From: Liolophura sinensis
Taxonomy: Eukaryota > Mollusca > Polyplacophora > Chitonida > Chitonidae
DNA: 64,000 nucleotides
Reading direction: 5' to 3'
NCBI RefSeq assembly: GCF_032854445.1
Contig: NW_027018078.1
Location: 1-64,000 of the forward strand
Positions 23,002 through 37,268 of this stretch are shown piece by piece. Positions within the stretch are counted from its first letter, which is position 1, and each line of letters opens with the position of its first letter. Under the pieces are notes generated by a model. That model saw only the letters and a program-made list of their open reading frames with translations. It was not told the origin of the DNA and ran no database searches. A program made the translations under genes and the position numbers.

Positions 23002-24099
23002 CTGTACAATCGCGACTGGTCATTACTATATTCAACTTTTGACTATAAGTTATGTGCCCTTCGGTAGCCCAGAAGACCTCAAATCTTTGGGCTAAGCTCA
23101 TTTAACTCACCCAGCAATTCTGTTACTTCTAAGTCCAAGACAATCTCAATGTCTTTATCTACGTGTAGAAAAACCACACCTTTTGTACATAAAAATCACA
23201 AGGTACTTGATACAGTCTGCTGTAAAAAGTACAACTGACAACAGACCCACATGAATAAGGTGCCAAAAGATGCGGAATTGGGCCAGGCATCGGCAGCTGT
23301 TAAAAAATTGCAAATATCCCTGGTTTCCATGGAGTAAGAGCCGTTGCTGGGCACGTGATTATGACATAAATGATCATTCAATTGTCACTACAGCCAAAAG
23401 TATTGGTCGGAGAGCAACGCGGTTTGTACCATTCGATTTGTTGTCACAAAATACGTCGGATTAGCCTCTTACCAGAAGCACTGGAACAATTTTTCGAATT
23501 TTGCATTTTTGCCTGGTCTTTTTGTTAATTGAAATCGGCTACACTGTACTATGTACCATCGCGACTGGTCATTACTATATTCAACTTTTGACTATATGTT
23601 ATGTGCCCTTCGGTAGCCCAGAAGACGTCAAATCTTTGGGCCAAGCCCATTTAACTCACCCAGCAATTGTCTTATTTCTAAGTGCAAGACAATCTCAATG
23701 TCTTTATCTACGTGTAGAAAAACCACACCTTTTGTACGTAAAAAACACAAGGTACTTGATACAGTCTGCTGTTAAAAGTACAACTGAACACTGACCCACT
23801 TCATTAAGGTGCCAAAAGATGCGGAATCGAGCCAGGCATCGGCAGCTGTTAAAAAATTGCAAATTTTCCTGGTTTCCATGGAGTTAGAGCCGTTACTGGG
23901 CACGTGATTATGACATTATTGATCATTGAATTGTCGCTACAGCCAAAAGTATTGGTCAGAGAGCAACGCGCTTTGTACCATTCGATTTCTGGCCCCAAAA
24001 TACGTCGGATTAGCCTCTTAATAGTAGCACTGGAACAGGTTTTCCAATTTTGCATTTTTACCTGGTGTTTTTGTTAATTGAAATCGGCTACACTGTACT
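23002..24099 (+). repeat. 1.1-kb dimer, copy 1 (m43-m44)
   Basis: Unit starts are 23002 and 23551. The first unit has AAGCTCATTT and CAATTCTGTTAC; the second begins CTATGTACCATCGCG, has ACTATATGTTATG and CTTCATTAAGG, and ends with GAGTTAGAGCC, GCGCTTTGTACC, TCTGGCCCC and TTAATAGTAGC. The next two units repeat this pair. Confidence 0.92.
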
Positions 24100-25197
24100 C
24101 TGTACAATCGCAACTGGTCATTACTATATTCAACTTTTGACTATAAGTTATGTGCCCTTCGGTAGCCCAGAAGACCTCAAATCTTTGGGCTAAGCTCATT
24201 TAACTCACCCAGCAATTCTGTTACTTCTAAGTCCAAGACAATCTCAATGTCCTTTATCTACGTGTAGAAAAACCACACCTTTTGTACATAAAAATCACAA
24301 GGTACTTGATACAGTCTGCTGTAAAAAGTACAACTGACAACAGACCCACATGAATAAGGTGCCAAAAGATGCGGAATTGGCCAGGCAATCGGCAGCTGTT
24401 AAAAAATTGCAAATATCCCTGGTTTCCATGGAGTAAGAGCCGTTGCTGGGCACGTGATTATGACATAAATGATCATTCAATTGTCACTACAGCCAAAAGT
24501 ATTGGTCGGAGAGCAACGCGGTTTGTACCATTCGATTTGTTGTCACAAAATACGTCGGATTAGCCTCTTACCAGCAGCACTGGAACAATTTTTCGAATTT
24601 TGCCATTTTTGCTGGTCTTTTCGTTAATTGAAATCGGCTACACTGTACTATGTACCATCGCGACTGGTCATTACTATATTCAACTTTTGACTATATGTTA
24701 TGTGCCCTTCGGTAGCCCAGAAAGACGTCAAATCTTTGGGCCAAGCCCATTTAACTCACCCAGCAATTGTCTTATTTCTAGTGCAAGACAATCTCATGTC
24801 TTTATCTACGTGTAGAAAAACACACCTTTTGTACGTAAAAAACACAAGGTACTTGATACAGTCTGCTGTTAAAAGTACAACTGAACACTGACCCACTTCA
24901 TTAAGGTGCGCAAAAGATGCGGAATCGAGCCAGGCATCGGCAGCTGTTAAAAAATTGCAAATTTTCCTGGTTTCCATGGAGTTAGAGCCGTTACTGGGCA
25001 CGTGATTTATGACATTATTGATCATTGAATTGTCGCTACAGCCAAAAGTATTGGTCAGAGAGCAACGCGCTTTGTACCATTCGATTTCTGGCCCCAAAAT
25101 ACGTCGGATTAGCTCTTAATAGTAGCACTGTAACAGGTTTTCCAATTTTGCATTTTTACCTGGTGTTTTTGTTAATTGAAATCGGCTACACTGTACT
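24100..25197 (+). repeat. 1.1-kb dimer, copy 2 (m45-m46), with many single-base indels
   Basis: Unit starts are 24100 and 24650. All private variants of copy 1 are present, but about ten one-base indels lie between 24250 and 25130: GTCCTTTATC, GAATTGGCC, GGCAATCGG, TTGCCATTTTTGCTGG, GAAAGACG, TTCTAGTGC, CTCATGTC, AAAACACACC, GGTGCGCAAAAG, GATTTATGAC and TTAGCTCTTA. Copy 1 has none of them. The pattern fits either a recent duplicate carrying sequencing errors or a locally poor consensus. Confidence 0.9.
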
Positions 25198-28100
25198 CTG
25201 TACAATCGCAACTGGTCATTACTATATTCAACTTTTGACTATAAGTTATGTGCCCTTCGGTAGCCCAGAATACGTCAAATCTTTGGGCCAAGCCCATTTA
25301 ACTCACCCAGCAATTGTCTTACTTCTAAGTCTAAGACAATCTCAATGTCTTTATCTACGTGTAGAAAAACCACACCTTTTGTACATAAAAATCACAAGGT
25401 ACTTGATACAGTCTGCTGTAAAAAGTACAACTTAACACTCACCCACATTTATAAGGTGCCAAAAGATGCGGAATTGGGCCAGGCATCGGCAGCTGTTAAA
25501 AATTGCAAATATCACTGGTTTCCATGGAGTAAGAGCCGTTACTGGGCACGTGATTATGACATCAATGATCATTGAATTGTCGCTACAGCCAAAAGTGTTG
25601 GTCAGAGAGCAACGCGGTTTGCACCATTCGATTTCTCGTCACAAAATACGTCGGATTAGCCTCTTACCAGCAGCACTGGATCATTTTTTCCACTTTTGCA
25701 TTTTTGCCTGGTCTTTTTGTTAATTGAAATCGGCTACACTGTACTCTGTACAGTCGCGACTGGTCATTACTATATTCAACTTTTGACTATAAGTTATGTG
25801 CCCTTCGGTAGCCCAGAAGACGACAAATCTTTGGGCTAAGCCCATTTTACTCACCCAGCAATTGCCTTACTTCTAAGTGCAAGACAATCTCAATGTCTTT
25901 ATCTACGTGTAGAAAAACCACACCATTTGTACGTGAAAAACACAAGGTACTTGATACAGTCTGCTGTAAACAGTACAACTGAACACTGACCCACTTCAGT
26001 AAGGTGCCAAAAGATGCGGAATTAAGCCAGGCATCGGCAGCTGTTGAAAAATTGCAAATTTCCCTGGTTTCCATGGAGTAAGAGACGTTGCTGGGCACGT
26101 GATTATGACATCAATGATCATTGAATTGTCACTACAGCCAAAAGTATTGGTCGGAGAGCAACGCGGTTTGCACCATTCGATTTCTCGTCACAAAATACGT
26201 CGGATTAGCCTCTTACCAGCAGCACTGGAGCAGTTTTTCCACTTTTGCATTTTTGCCTGGTCTTTTTGTTAATTGAAATCGGCTACACTGTACTCTGTAC
26301 AATCGCGACTGGTCATTACTATATTCAACTTTTGACTATAAGTTATGTGCCCTTCGGTAGCCCAGAAGACGACAAATCTTTGGGCCAAGCCCATTTAACT
26401 CACCCAGCAATTGCCTTACTTCTAAGTGCAAGACAATCTCAATGTCTTTATCTACGTGTAGAAAAACCACACCATTTGTAGGTGAAAAACACAAGGTACT
26501 TGATACAGTCTGCTGTAAAAAGTACAACTGAACACTGACCCACTTCAGTAAGGTGCCAAAAGATGCGGAATTGAGCCAGGCATCGGCAGCTGTTGAAAAA
26601 TTGCAAATATCCCTGGTTTCCATGGAGTAAGAGACGTTGCTGGGCACGTGATTATGACATCAATGATCATTCAATTGTCGCTACAGCCAAAAGTATTGGT
26701 CGGAGAGCAACGCGGTTTGCACCATTCGATTTCTCGTCACAAAATACGTCGGATTAGTCTCTTACCAGCAACACTGGAACATTTTTTCCACTTTTGCATT
26801 TTTGCCTGGTCTTTTTGTTAATTGAAATCGGCTACACTGTACTCTGTACAATCGCGACTGGTCATTACTATATTCAACTTTTGACTATAAGTTATGTGCC
26901 CTTCGGTAGCCCAGAAGACGTCAAATCTTTGAGCGAAGCCCATTTAACTCACCCAGCAATTGTCTTACTTCTAAGTCCAAGACAATCTCAATGTCTTTAT
27001 CTACGTGTAGAAAAACCACACCATTTGTACATAAAAAACACAAGGTACTTGATACAGTCTGCTGTAAAAAGTACAACTGAACACTGACCCACATTTATAA
27101 GGTGCCAAAAGATGCGGAATTGGGCCAGGCATCGGCAGCTGTTAAAAAATTGCAAATATCCCTGGTTTCCATGGAGTAAGAGCCGTTACTGGGCACGTGA
27201 TTATGACATCAATGATCATTGAATTGTCGCTACAGCCAAAAGTATTGGTCGGAGAGCCACGCGGTTTGCACCATTCGATTTCTCGTCACAAAATACGTCG
27301 GATTAGCCTCTTACCAGTAGCACTGGAACAGTTTTTCCACTTTTGCATTTTTACCTGGTCTTTTTGTTAATTGAAATCGGCTACACTGTACTCTGTACAA
27401 TCGCGACTGGTCATTACTATATTCAACTTTTGACTATAAGTTATGTGCCCTTCGGTAGCCCAGAAGACCTGAAATCTTTGGGCTAAGCCCATTTAACTCA
27501 CCCAGCAATTGTGTTACTTCTAAGTCCAAGACAATCTCAATGTCTTTATCTACGTGTAGAAAAACCACACCTTTTGTACATAAAAATCACAAGGTACTTG
27601 ATACAGTCTGCTGTAAAAAGTACAACTGACAACAGACCCACATGAATAAGGTGCCAAAAGATGCGGAATTGGGCCAGGCATCGGCAGCTGTTAAAAAATT
27701 GCAAATATCCCTGGTTTCCATGGAGTAAGAGCCGTTGCTGGGCACGTGATTATGACATAAATGATCATTCAATTGTCGCTACAGCCAAAAGTATTGGTCC
27801 GTGAGCAACGCGGTTTGCACCATTCGATTTCTCGTCACAAAATACGTCGGATTAGCCTCTTACCAGCAGCACTGGAACAATTTTTTTGAATTTTGCATTT
27901 TTGCCTGGTCTTTTTGTTAATTGAAATCGGCTACACTGTACTATGTACCATCGCGACTGGTCATTACTATATTCAACTTTTGACTATATGTTATGTGCCC
28001 TTCGGTAGCCCAGAAGACGTCAAATCTTTGGGCCAAGCCCATTTAACTCACCCAGCAATTGTGTTACTTCTAAGTGCAAGACAATCTCAATGTCTTTATC

Positions 28101-29039
28101 TACGTGTAGAAAAACCAGACCATTTGTACATAAAAAACACAAGGTACTTGATACAGTCTGCTGTAAAAAGTAGAACTAAACATTGACCCACATTTATAAG
28201 GTGCCAAAAGATGCGGAATTGGGCCAGGCATCGGCAGCTGTTAAAAAATTGCAAATATCCCTGGTTTCCATGGAGTTAGAGCCGTTACTGGGCACGTGAT
28301 TATGACATTAATGATCATTGAATTGTCGCTACAGCCAAAAGTATTGGTCAGAGAGCAACGCGCTTTGTACCATTCGATTTCTGGCCACAAAATACGTCGG
28401 ATTAGCCTCTTAATAGTAGCACTGGAACAGGTTTTCCAATTTTGCATTTTTACCTGGTGTTTTTGTTAATTGAAATCAGCTACACTGTACTCTGTACAAT
28501 CGCGACTGGTCATTACTATATTCAACTTTTGACTATAAGTTATGTGCCCTTCGGTAGCCCAGAATACGTCAAATCTTTGGGCTAAGCCCATTTAACTCAC
28601 CCAGCAATTGTCTTACTTCTAAGTCTGAGACAATCTCAATGTCTTTATCTACGTGTAGAAAAACCACACCTTTTGTACATAAAAATCACAAGGTACTTGA
28701 TACAGTCTGCTGTAAAAAGTACAACTTAACACTGACCCACATTTATAAGGTGCCAAAAGATGCGGAATTGGGCCAGGCATCGGCAGCTGTTAAAAATTGC
28801 AAATATCCCTGGTTTCCATGGAGTAAGAGCCGTTGCTGGGCACGTGATTATGACATCAATGATCATTCAATTGTCACTACAGCCAAAAGTGTTGGTCGGA
28901 GAGCAACGCGGTTTGTACCATTCGATTTGTAGTCACAAAATACGTCGGATTAGCCTTTTACCAGCAGCACTGGAACAATTTTTCCAATTTTGCATTTTTG
29001 CCTGGTCTTTTTGTTAATTGAAATCGGCTACACTGTACT
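25198..29039 (+). repeat. Units m47-m53: mosaic satellite tract
   Basis: Unit starts are 25198, 25746, 26295, 26844, 27393, 27943 and 28492. m47-m48 match m64-m65 at an offset of 9329 bp (AAGTCTAAGAC, GTTAAAAATTGC, CTGGATCATTTTTTCC, CTGTACAGTCGCG). m49-m51 match m58-m60 at about 4940 bp (GTAGGTGAAAAAC). m52-m53 match m63-m64 at 6035 bp (ACTATATGTTATG, AGTAGAACTAAAC, GAGTTAGAGCC). The tract is a patchwork of strings found elsewhere in the window and has no unique sequence. Confidence 0.87.
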
Positions 29040-31234
29040 CTGTACAATCGCGACTGGTCATTACTATATTCAACTTTTGACTATAAGTTATGTGCCCTTC
29101 GGTAGCCCAGAAGACCTGAAATCTTTGGGCCAAGCCCATTTAACTAACCCAGCAATTGTCTTACTTCTAAGTCCAAGACAATCTCAATGTCTTTATCTAC
29201 GTGTAGAAAAACCACACCATTTGTACATAAAAAATAAGGTACTTGATACAGTCTGCTGTAAAAAGTACAACTAAACACTGACCCACATTTATAAGGTGCC
29301 AAAAGATGCGCAATTGGGCCAGGCATCGGCAGCTGTTAAAAAATTGCAAATATCCCTGGTTTCCATGGAGTAAGAGCCGTTGCTGGGCACGTGATTATGA
29401 CATCAATGATCATTCAATTGTCGCTACAGCCAAAAGTATTGGTCGGAGAGCAACGCGGTTTGCACAATTCGATTTCTCGTCACAAAATACGTTGGATTAG
29501 CCTCTTACCAGCAGCACTGGAACAGTTTTTCCACTTTTGCATTTTTACCTGGTCTTTTTGTTAATTGAAATCGGCTACACTGTACTCTGTACAATCGCGA
29601 CTGGTCATTACTATATTCAACTTTTGACTATAAGTTATGTGCCCTTCGGTAGCCCAGATGACCTCAAATCTTTTTGCCAAGCCCATTTAACTCACCCAGC
29701 AATTGCCTTACTTCTAAGTGCAAGACAATCTCAATGTCTTTATCTACGTGTAGAAAAACCACACCATTTGTACATAAAAAACACAAGGTACTTGATACAG
29801 TCTGCTGTAAAAAGTACAACTGAACACTGACCCACTTCAGTAAGGTGCCAAAAGATGCGGAATTGAGCCAGGCATCGGCAGCTGTTGAAAAATTGCAAAT
29901 TTTCCTGGTTTCCATGGAGTAAGAGACGTTGCTGGGCACGTGATTATGACATCAATGATCATTCAATTGTCACTACAGCCAAAAGTATTGGTCTGAGAGC
30001 AACGCGGTTTGCACCATTCGATTTCTCGTCACAAAATACGTCGGATTAGCCTCTTACCAGCAACACTGGAACATTTTTTCCACTTTTGCATTTTTGCCTG
30101 GTCTTTTTGTTAATTGAAATGGGCTACACTGTACTCTGTACAATCGCGACTGGTCATTACTATATTCAACTTTTGACTATAAGTTATGTGCCCTTCGGTA
30201 GCCCAGAAGACGTAAAATCTTTGAGCTAAGCCCATTTAACTCACCCAGTAATTGTCTTACTTCTAAGTCCAAGACAATCTCAATGTCTTTATCTACGTGT
30301 AGAAAAACAACACCATTTGTACATAAAAAACACAAGGTACTTGATACAGTCTGCTGTAAAAAGTACAACTGAACACTGACCCACATTTATAAGGTGCCAA
30401 AAGATGCGGAATTGGGCCAGGCATCGGCAGCTGTTAAAAAATTGCAAATATCCCTGGTTTCCATGGAGTAAGAGCCGTTACTGGGCACGTGATTATGACA
30501 TCAATGATCATTGAATTGTCGCTACAGCCAAAAGTATTGGTCGGAGAGCCACGCGGTTTGCACCATTCGATTTCTCGTCACAAAATACGTCGGATAATTC
30601 TCTTACCAGTAGCACTGGAACAGTTTTTCCACTTTTGCATTTTTACCTGGTCTTTTTGTTAATTGAAATCGGCTACACTGTACTCTGTACAATCGCGACT
30701 GGTCATTACTATATTCAACTTTTGACTATAAGTTATGTGCCCTTCGGTAGCCCAGAAGACCTGAAATCTTTGGGCTAAGCCCATTTAACTCACCCAGCAA
30801 TTGTGTTACTTCTAAGTCCAAGACAATCTCAATGTCTTTATCTACGTGTAGAAAAACCACACCTTTTGTACATAAAAATCACAAGGTACTTGATACAGTC
30901 TGCTGTAAAAAGTACAACTGACAACAGACCCACATAAATAAGGTGCCAAAAGATGCGGAATTGGGCCAGGCATCGGCAGCTGTTAAAAAACTTGCAAATT
31001 TCCCTGGTTTCCATGGAGTAAGAGCCGTTGCTGGGCACGTGATTATGACATCAATGATCATTCAATTGTCACTACAGTCAAAAGTATTGGTCGGAGAGCA
31101 ACGCGGTTTGCACCATTCGATTTCTCGTCACAAAATACGTCGGATTAGCCTCTTACCAGCAGCACTGGAACAGTTTTTCCACTTTTGCATTTTTGCCTGG
31201 TCTTTTTGTTAATTGAAATCGGCTACACTGTACT
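29040..31234 (+). repeat. Units m54-m57: second copy of the m39-m42 string
   Basis: Unit starts are 29040, 29587, 30136 and 30685. The tract is related to 20803-23001 at an offset of 8232-8237 bp. m54 has lost a few bases in CATAAAAAATAAGG (about 29227) and is 547 bp long. At about 30592 the usual GTCGGATTAGCC reads GTCGGATAATTC, which removes the recurring in-frame TAG; a similar change occurs at 37171 and 39916. Confidence 0.85.
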
Positions 31235-33428
31235 CTGTACAATCGCGACTGGTCATTACTATATTCAACTTTTGACTATAAGTTATGTGCCCTTCGGTAG
31301 CCCAGAAGACGACAAATCTTTGGGCCAAGCCATTTAACTCACCCAGCAATTGCCTTACTTCTAAGTGCAAGACAATCTCAATGTCTTTATCTACGTGTGG
31401 AAAAACCACACCATTTGTAGGTGAAAAACACAAGGTACTTGATACAGTCTGCTGTAAAAAGTACAACTGAACACTGACCCACTTCAGTAAGGTGCCAAAA
31501 GATGCGGAATTGAGCCAGGCATCGGCAGCTGTTAAAAATTGCAAATATCACTGGTTTCCATGGAGTAAGAGCCGTTACTGGGCACGTGATTATGACATCA
31601 ATGATCATTGAATTGTCGCTACAGCCAAAAGTATTGGTCAGAGAGCAACGCGGTTTGCACCATTCGATTTCTCGTCACAAAATACGTCGGATTAGCCTCT
31701 TACCAGCAGCACTGGATCATTTTTTCCACTTTTGCATTTTTGCCTGGTCTTTTTGTTAATTGAAATCGGCTACACTGTACTCTGTACAGTCGCGACTGGT
31801 CATTACTATATTCAACTTTTGACTATAAGTTATGTGCCCTTCGGTAGCCCAGAAGACGTCAAATCTTTGAGCGAATCCCATTTAACTCACCCAGTAATTG
31901 TCTTACTTCTAAGTGCAAGACAATCTCAATGTCTTTATCTACGTGTAGAAAAACCACACCATTTGTACATAAAAAACACAAGGTACTTGATACAGTCTGC
32001 TGTAAAAAGTACAACTGAACACTGACCCACATTTATAAGGTGCCAAAAGATGCGGAATTGGGCCAGGCATCGGCAGCTGTTAAAAAATTGCAAATATCCC
32101 TGGTTTCCATGGAGTAAGAGCCGTTACTGGGCACGTGATTATGACATCAATGATCATTGAATTGTCGCTACAGCCAAAAGTATTGGTCGGAAAGCCACGC
32201 GGTTTGCACCATTCGATTTCTCGTCACAAAATACGTCGGATTAGCCTCTTACCAGTAGCACTGGAACAGTTTTTCCACTTTTGCATTTTTACCTGGTCTT
32301 TTTGTTAATTGAAATCGGCTACACTGTACTCTGTACAATCGCGACTGGTCATTACTATATTCAACTTTTGACTATAAGTTATGTGCCCTTCGGTAGCCCA
32401 GAAGACCTGAAATCTTTGGGCTAAGCCCATTTAACTCACCCAGCAATTGTGTTACTTCTAAGTCCAAGACAATCTCAATGTCTTTATCTACGTGTAGAAA
32501 AACCACACTTTTTGTACATAAAAATCACAAGGTACTTGATACAGTCTGCTGTAAACAGTACAACTGACAACAGACCCACATGAATAAGGTGCCAAAAGAT
32601 GCGGAATTGGGCCAGGCATCGGCAGCTGTTAAAAAATTGCAAATTTCCCTGGTTTCCATGGAGTAAGAGCCGTTGCTGGGCACGTGATTATGACATCAAT
32701 GATCATTGAATTGTCACTACAGCCAAAAGTATTGGTCGGAGAGCAACGCGGTTTGCACCATTCGATTTCTCGTCACAAAATACGTCGGATTAGCCTCTTA
32801 CCAGCAGCACTGGATCATTTTTTCCACTTTTGCATTTTTGCCTGGTCTTTTTGTTAATTGAAATCGGCTACACTGTACTCTGTACAGTCGCGACTGGTCA
32901 TTACTATATTCAACTTTTGACTATAAGTTATGTGCCCTTCGGTAGCCCAGAAGACGTCAAATCTTTGAGCGAAGCCCATTTAACTCACCCAGTAATTGTC
33001 TTACTTCTAAGTCCAAGACAATCTCAATGTCTTTATCTACGTGTAGAAAAACCACACCTTTTGTACATAAAAATCACAAGGTACTTGATACAGTCTGCTG
33101 TAAAAAGTACAACTGACAACAGACCCACATGAATAAGGTGCCAAAAGATGCGGAATTGGGCCAGGCATCGGCAGATGTTAAAAAATTGCAAATTTCCCTG
33201 GTTTCCATGGAGTAAGAGCCGTTGCTGGGCACGTGATTATGACATCAATGATCATTGAATTGTCACTACAGCCAAAAGTATTGGTCGGAGAGCAACGCGG
33301 TTTGCACCATTCGATTTCTCGTCACAAAATACGTCGGATTAGCCTCTTACCAGCAGCACTGGAACAGTTTTTCCACTTTTGCATTTTTGCCTGGTCTTTT
33401 TGTTAATTGAAATCGGCTACACTGTACT
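31235..33428 (+). repeat. Units m58-m61, with m59 and m61 near-duplicates
   Basis: Unit starts are 31235, 31782, 32331 and 32880. m58-m60 relate to m49-m51. m59 and m61 are 1098 bp apart and share CTGGATCATTTTTTCC, CTGTACAGTCGCG, GAGCGAA and CCCAGTAATTG in their first halves. Past the inverted repeat m59 has the ATTTATAAGG cassette and m61 ATGAATAAGG, so m61 is a recombinant of two subtypes. Confidence 0.86.
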
Positions 33429-36400
33429 CTGTACAATCGCGACTGGTCATTACTATATTCAACTTTTGACTATAAGTTATGTGCCCTTCGGTAGCCCAGA
33501 AGACCTCAAATCTTTGGGCTAAGCCCATTTAACTCACCCAGCAATTGTGTTACTTCTAAGTCCAAGACAATCTCAATGTCTTTATCTACGTGTAGAAAAA
33601 CCACACCTTTTGTACATAAAAATCACAAGGTACTTGATACAGTCTGCTGTAAAAAGTAGAACTGACAACAGACCCACATGAATAAGGTGCCAAAAGATGC
33701 GGAATTGGGCCAGGCATCGGCAGCTGTTAAAAAATTGCAAATATCCCTGGTTTCCATGGAGTAAGAGCCGTTGCTGGGCACGTGATTATGACATAAATGA
33801 TCATTCAATTGTCACTACAGCCAAAAGTATTGGTCGGAGAGCAACGCGGTTTGTACCATTCGATTTGTCGTCACAAAATACGTCGGATTAGCCTCTTACC
33901 AGCAGCACTGGAACAATTTTTCGAATTTTGCATTTTTGCCTGGTCTTTTTGTTAATTGAAATCGGCTACACTGTACTATGTACCATCGCGACTGGTCATT
34001 ACTATATTCAACTTTTGACTATATGTTATGTGCCCTTCGGTAGCCCAGAAGACGTCAAATCTTTTTGCCAAGCCCATTTAACTCACCCAGCAATTTTCTT
34101 TTTTCTAAGTGCAAGACAATCTCAATGTCTTTATCTACGTGTAGAAAAACCAGACCATTTGTACATAAAAAACACAAGGTACTTGATACAGTCTGCTGTA
34201 AAAAGTAGAACTAAACACTGACCCACATTTATAAGGTGCCAAAAGATGCGGAATTGGGCCAGGCATCGGCAGCTGTTAAAAAATTGCAAATATCCCTGGT
34301 TTCCATGGAGTTAGAGCCGTTACTGGGCACGTGATTATGACATTAATGATCATTGAATTGTCGCTACAGCCAAAAGTATTGGTCAGAGAGCAACGCGCTT
34401 TGTACCATTCGATTTCTGGCCACAAAATACGTCGGATTAGCCTCTTAATAGTAGCACTGGAACAGGTTTTCCAATTTTGCATTTTTACCTGGTGTTTTTG
34501 TTAATTGAAATCGGCTACACTGTACTCTGTACAATCGCGACTGGTCATTACTATATTCAACTTTTGACTATAAGTTATGTGCCCTTCGGTAGCCCAGAAT
34601 ACGTCAAATCTTTGGGCTAAGCCCATTTAACTCACCCAGCAATTGTCTTACTTCTAAGTCTAAGACAATCTCAATGTCTTTATCTACGTGTAGAAAAACC
34701 ACACCTTTTGTACATAAAAATCACAAGGTACTTGTTACAGTCTGCTGTAAAAAGTACAACTTAACACTGACCCACATTTATAAGGTGCCAAAAGATGCGG
34801 AATTGGGCCAGGCATCGGCAGCTGTTAAAAATTGCAAATATCACTGGTTTCCATGGAGTAAGAGCCGTTACTGGGCACGTGATTATGACATCAATGATCA
34901 TTGAATTGTCGCTACAGCCAAAAGTATTGGTCAGAGAGCAACGCGGTTTGCACCATTCGATTTCTCGTCACAAAATACGTCGGATTAGCCTCTTACCAGC
35001 AGCACTGGATCATTTTTTCCACTTTTGCATTTTTGCCTGGTCTTTTTGTTAATTGAAATCGGCTACACTGTACTCTGTACAGTCGCGACTGGTCATTACT
35101 ATATTCAACTTTTGACTATAAGTTATGTGCCCTTCGGTAGCCCAGAAGACGACAAATCTTTGGGCTAAGCCCATTTAACTCACCCAGCAATTGCCTTACT
35201 TCTAAGTGCAAGACAATCTCAATGTCTTTATCTACGTGTAGAAAAACCACACCATTTGTACGTGAAAAACACAAGGTACTTGATACAGTCTGCTGTAAAA
35301 AGTACAACTGAACACTGACACACTTCAGTAAGGTGCCAAAAGATGCGGTATTGAGCCAGGCATCGGCAGCTGTTGAAAAATTGCAAATTTCCCTGGTTTC
35401 CATGGAGTAAGAGACGTTGCTGTGCACGTGATTATGACATCAATGATCATTCAATTGTCACTACAGCCAAAAGTATTGGTCGGAGAGCAACGCGGTTTGC
35501 ACCATTCGATTTCTCGTCACAAAATACGTCGGATTAGCCTCTTACCAGCAGCACTGGAACAGTTTTTCCACTTTTGCATTTTTACCTGGTCTTTTTGTTA
35601 ATTGAAATCGGCTACACTGTACTCTGTACAATCGCGACTGGTCATTACTATATTCAACTTTTGACTATAAGTTATGTGCCCTTCGGTAGCCCTGAAGACG
35701 TCAAATCTTTGGGCCAAGCCCATTTAACTCACCCAGCAATTGTCTTACTTCTAAGTCCAAGACAATCTCAATGTCTTTATCTACGTGTAGAAAAACCAGA
35801 CCATTTGTACATAAAAAACACAAGGTACTTGATACAGTCTGCTGTAAAAAGTACAACTTAACACTGACCCACATTTATAAGGTGCCAAAAGATGCGGAAT
35901 TGGGCCAGGCATCGGCAGCTGTTAAAAAATTGCAAATATCCCTGGTTTCCATGGAGTAAGAGCCGTTACTGGGCACGTGATTATGACATAAGTGATCATT
36001 GAATTGTCGCTACAGCCAAAAGTATTGGTTAGAGAGCAACGCGGTTTGCACCATTCGATTTCTCGCCACAAAATACGTCGGATTAGCCTCTTACCAGCAG
36101 CACTGGAACAGTTTTTCCACTTTTGCATTTTTACCTGGTCTTTTTGTTAATTGAAATCGGCTACACTGTACTCTGTACAATCGCGACTGGTCATTACTAT
36201 ATTCAACTTTTGACTATAAGTTATGTGCCCTTCGGTAGCCCAGAAGACGACAAATCTTTGGGCTAAGCGCATTTAACTCACCCAGCAATTGTGTTACTTC
36301 TTAGTGCAAGACAATCTCAATGTTTTTGTTTACGTGTAGAAAAACCACAGCTTTTGTACATAAAAATCACAAGGTACTTGATACAGTCTGCTGTAAAAAG

Positions 36401-37268
36401 TACAACTGACAACAGACCCACATGAATAAGGTGCCAAAAGATGCGGAATTTAGCCAGGCATCGGCAGCTGTTGAAAAATTGCAAATTTTCCTGGTTTATA
36501 TGGAGAAAGAGACGTTGCTGGGCACGTGATTATGACATCAATGATCATTGAATTGTCACTACAGCCAAAAGTATTGGTCGGAGAGCAACGCGGTTTGCAC
36601 CATTCGATTTGTCGTTACAAAATACGTCGGAGTAGCCTCTTACCAGCAGCACTAGAAAGTTTTCGAATTTTGCATTTTTGCCTGGTCTTTTTGTTAATTG
36701 AAATCGGCTACATGGTACTATGTACCATCGCGACTGGTCATTACTATATTCCACTTTTGACTATAAGTTATGTGCCCTTCGGTAGCCCAGAAGACGACAA
36801 ATCTTTGGGCTAAGCCCATTTAACTCACCCAGCAATTGCCTTACTTCTAAGTCGAAGACAATCTCAATGTCTTTATCTACGTGTAGAAAAACCACACCAT
36901 TTGTACATAAAAAACACAAGGTACTTGATACAGTCTGCTGTAAAAAGTACAACTGAACACTGACCCACTTCAGTAAGGTGCCAAAAGATGCGGAATTGAG
37001 CCAGGAATCGGCAGCTGTTGAAAAATTGCAAATTTCCCTGGTTTCCATGGAGTAAGAGACGTTGCTGGGCACGTGATTATGACATCAATGATTATTCAAT
37101 TGTCACTACAGCCAAAAGTATTGGTCGGAGATCAACGCGGTTTGCACCATTCGATTTCTCGTCACAAAATACGTCGGATAATCCTCTTACCAGCAGTACT
37201 GGAGCATTTTTTCCACTTTTGCATTTTTGCCTGGTCTTTTTGTTAATTGAAATCGACTACACTGTACT
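33429..37268 (+). repeat. Units m62-m68: copy of the m51-m53 string plus mixed units
   Basis: Unit starts are 33429, 33978, 34527, 35075, 35624, 36173 and 36720. m62-m64 match the 27.5-28.8 kb tract at an offset of about 6035 bp. m67 has an odd GTTTTTGTTTACGTG (about 36323) and GGTTTATATGGAGAAAG (about 36492). m67-m68 lose bases at GCACTAGAAAGTTTTCG. m68 ends with GATTATTC, GAGATCAACG and GGATAATCC, the left edge of the pentamer block. Confidence 0.85.
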
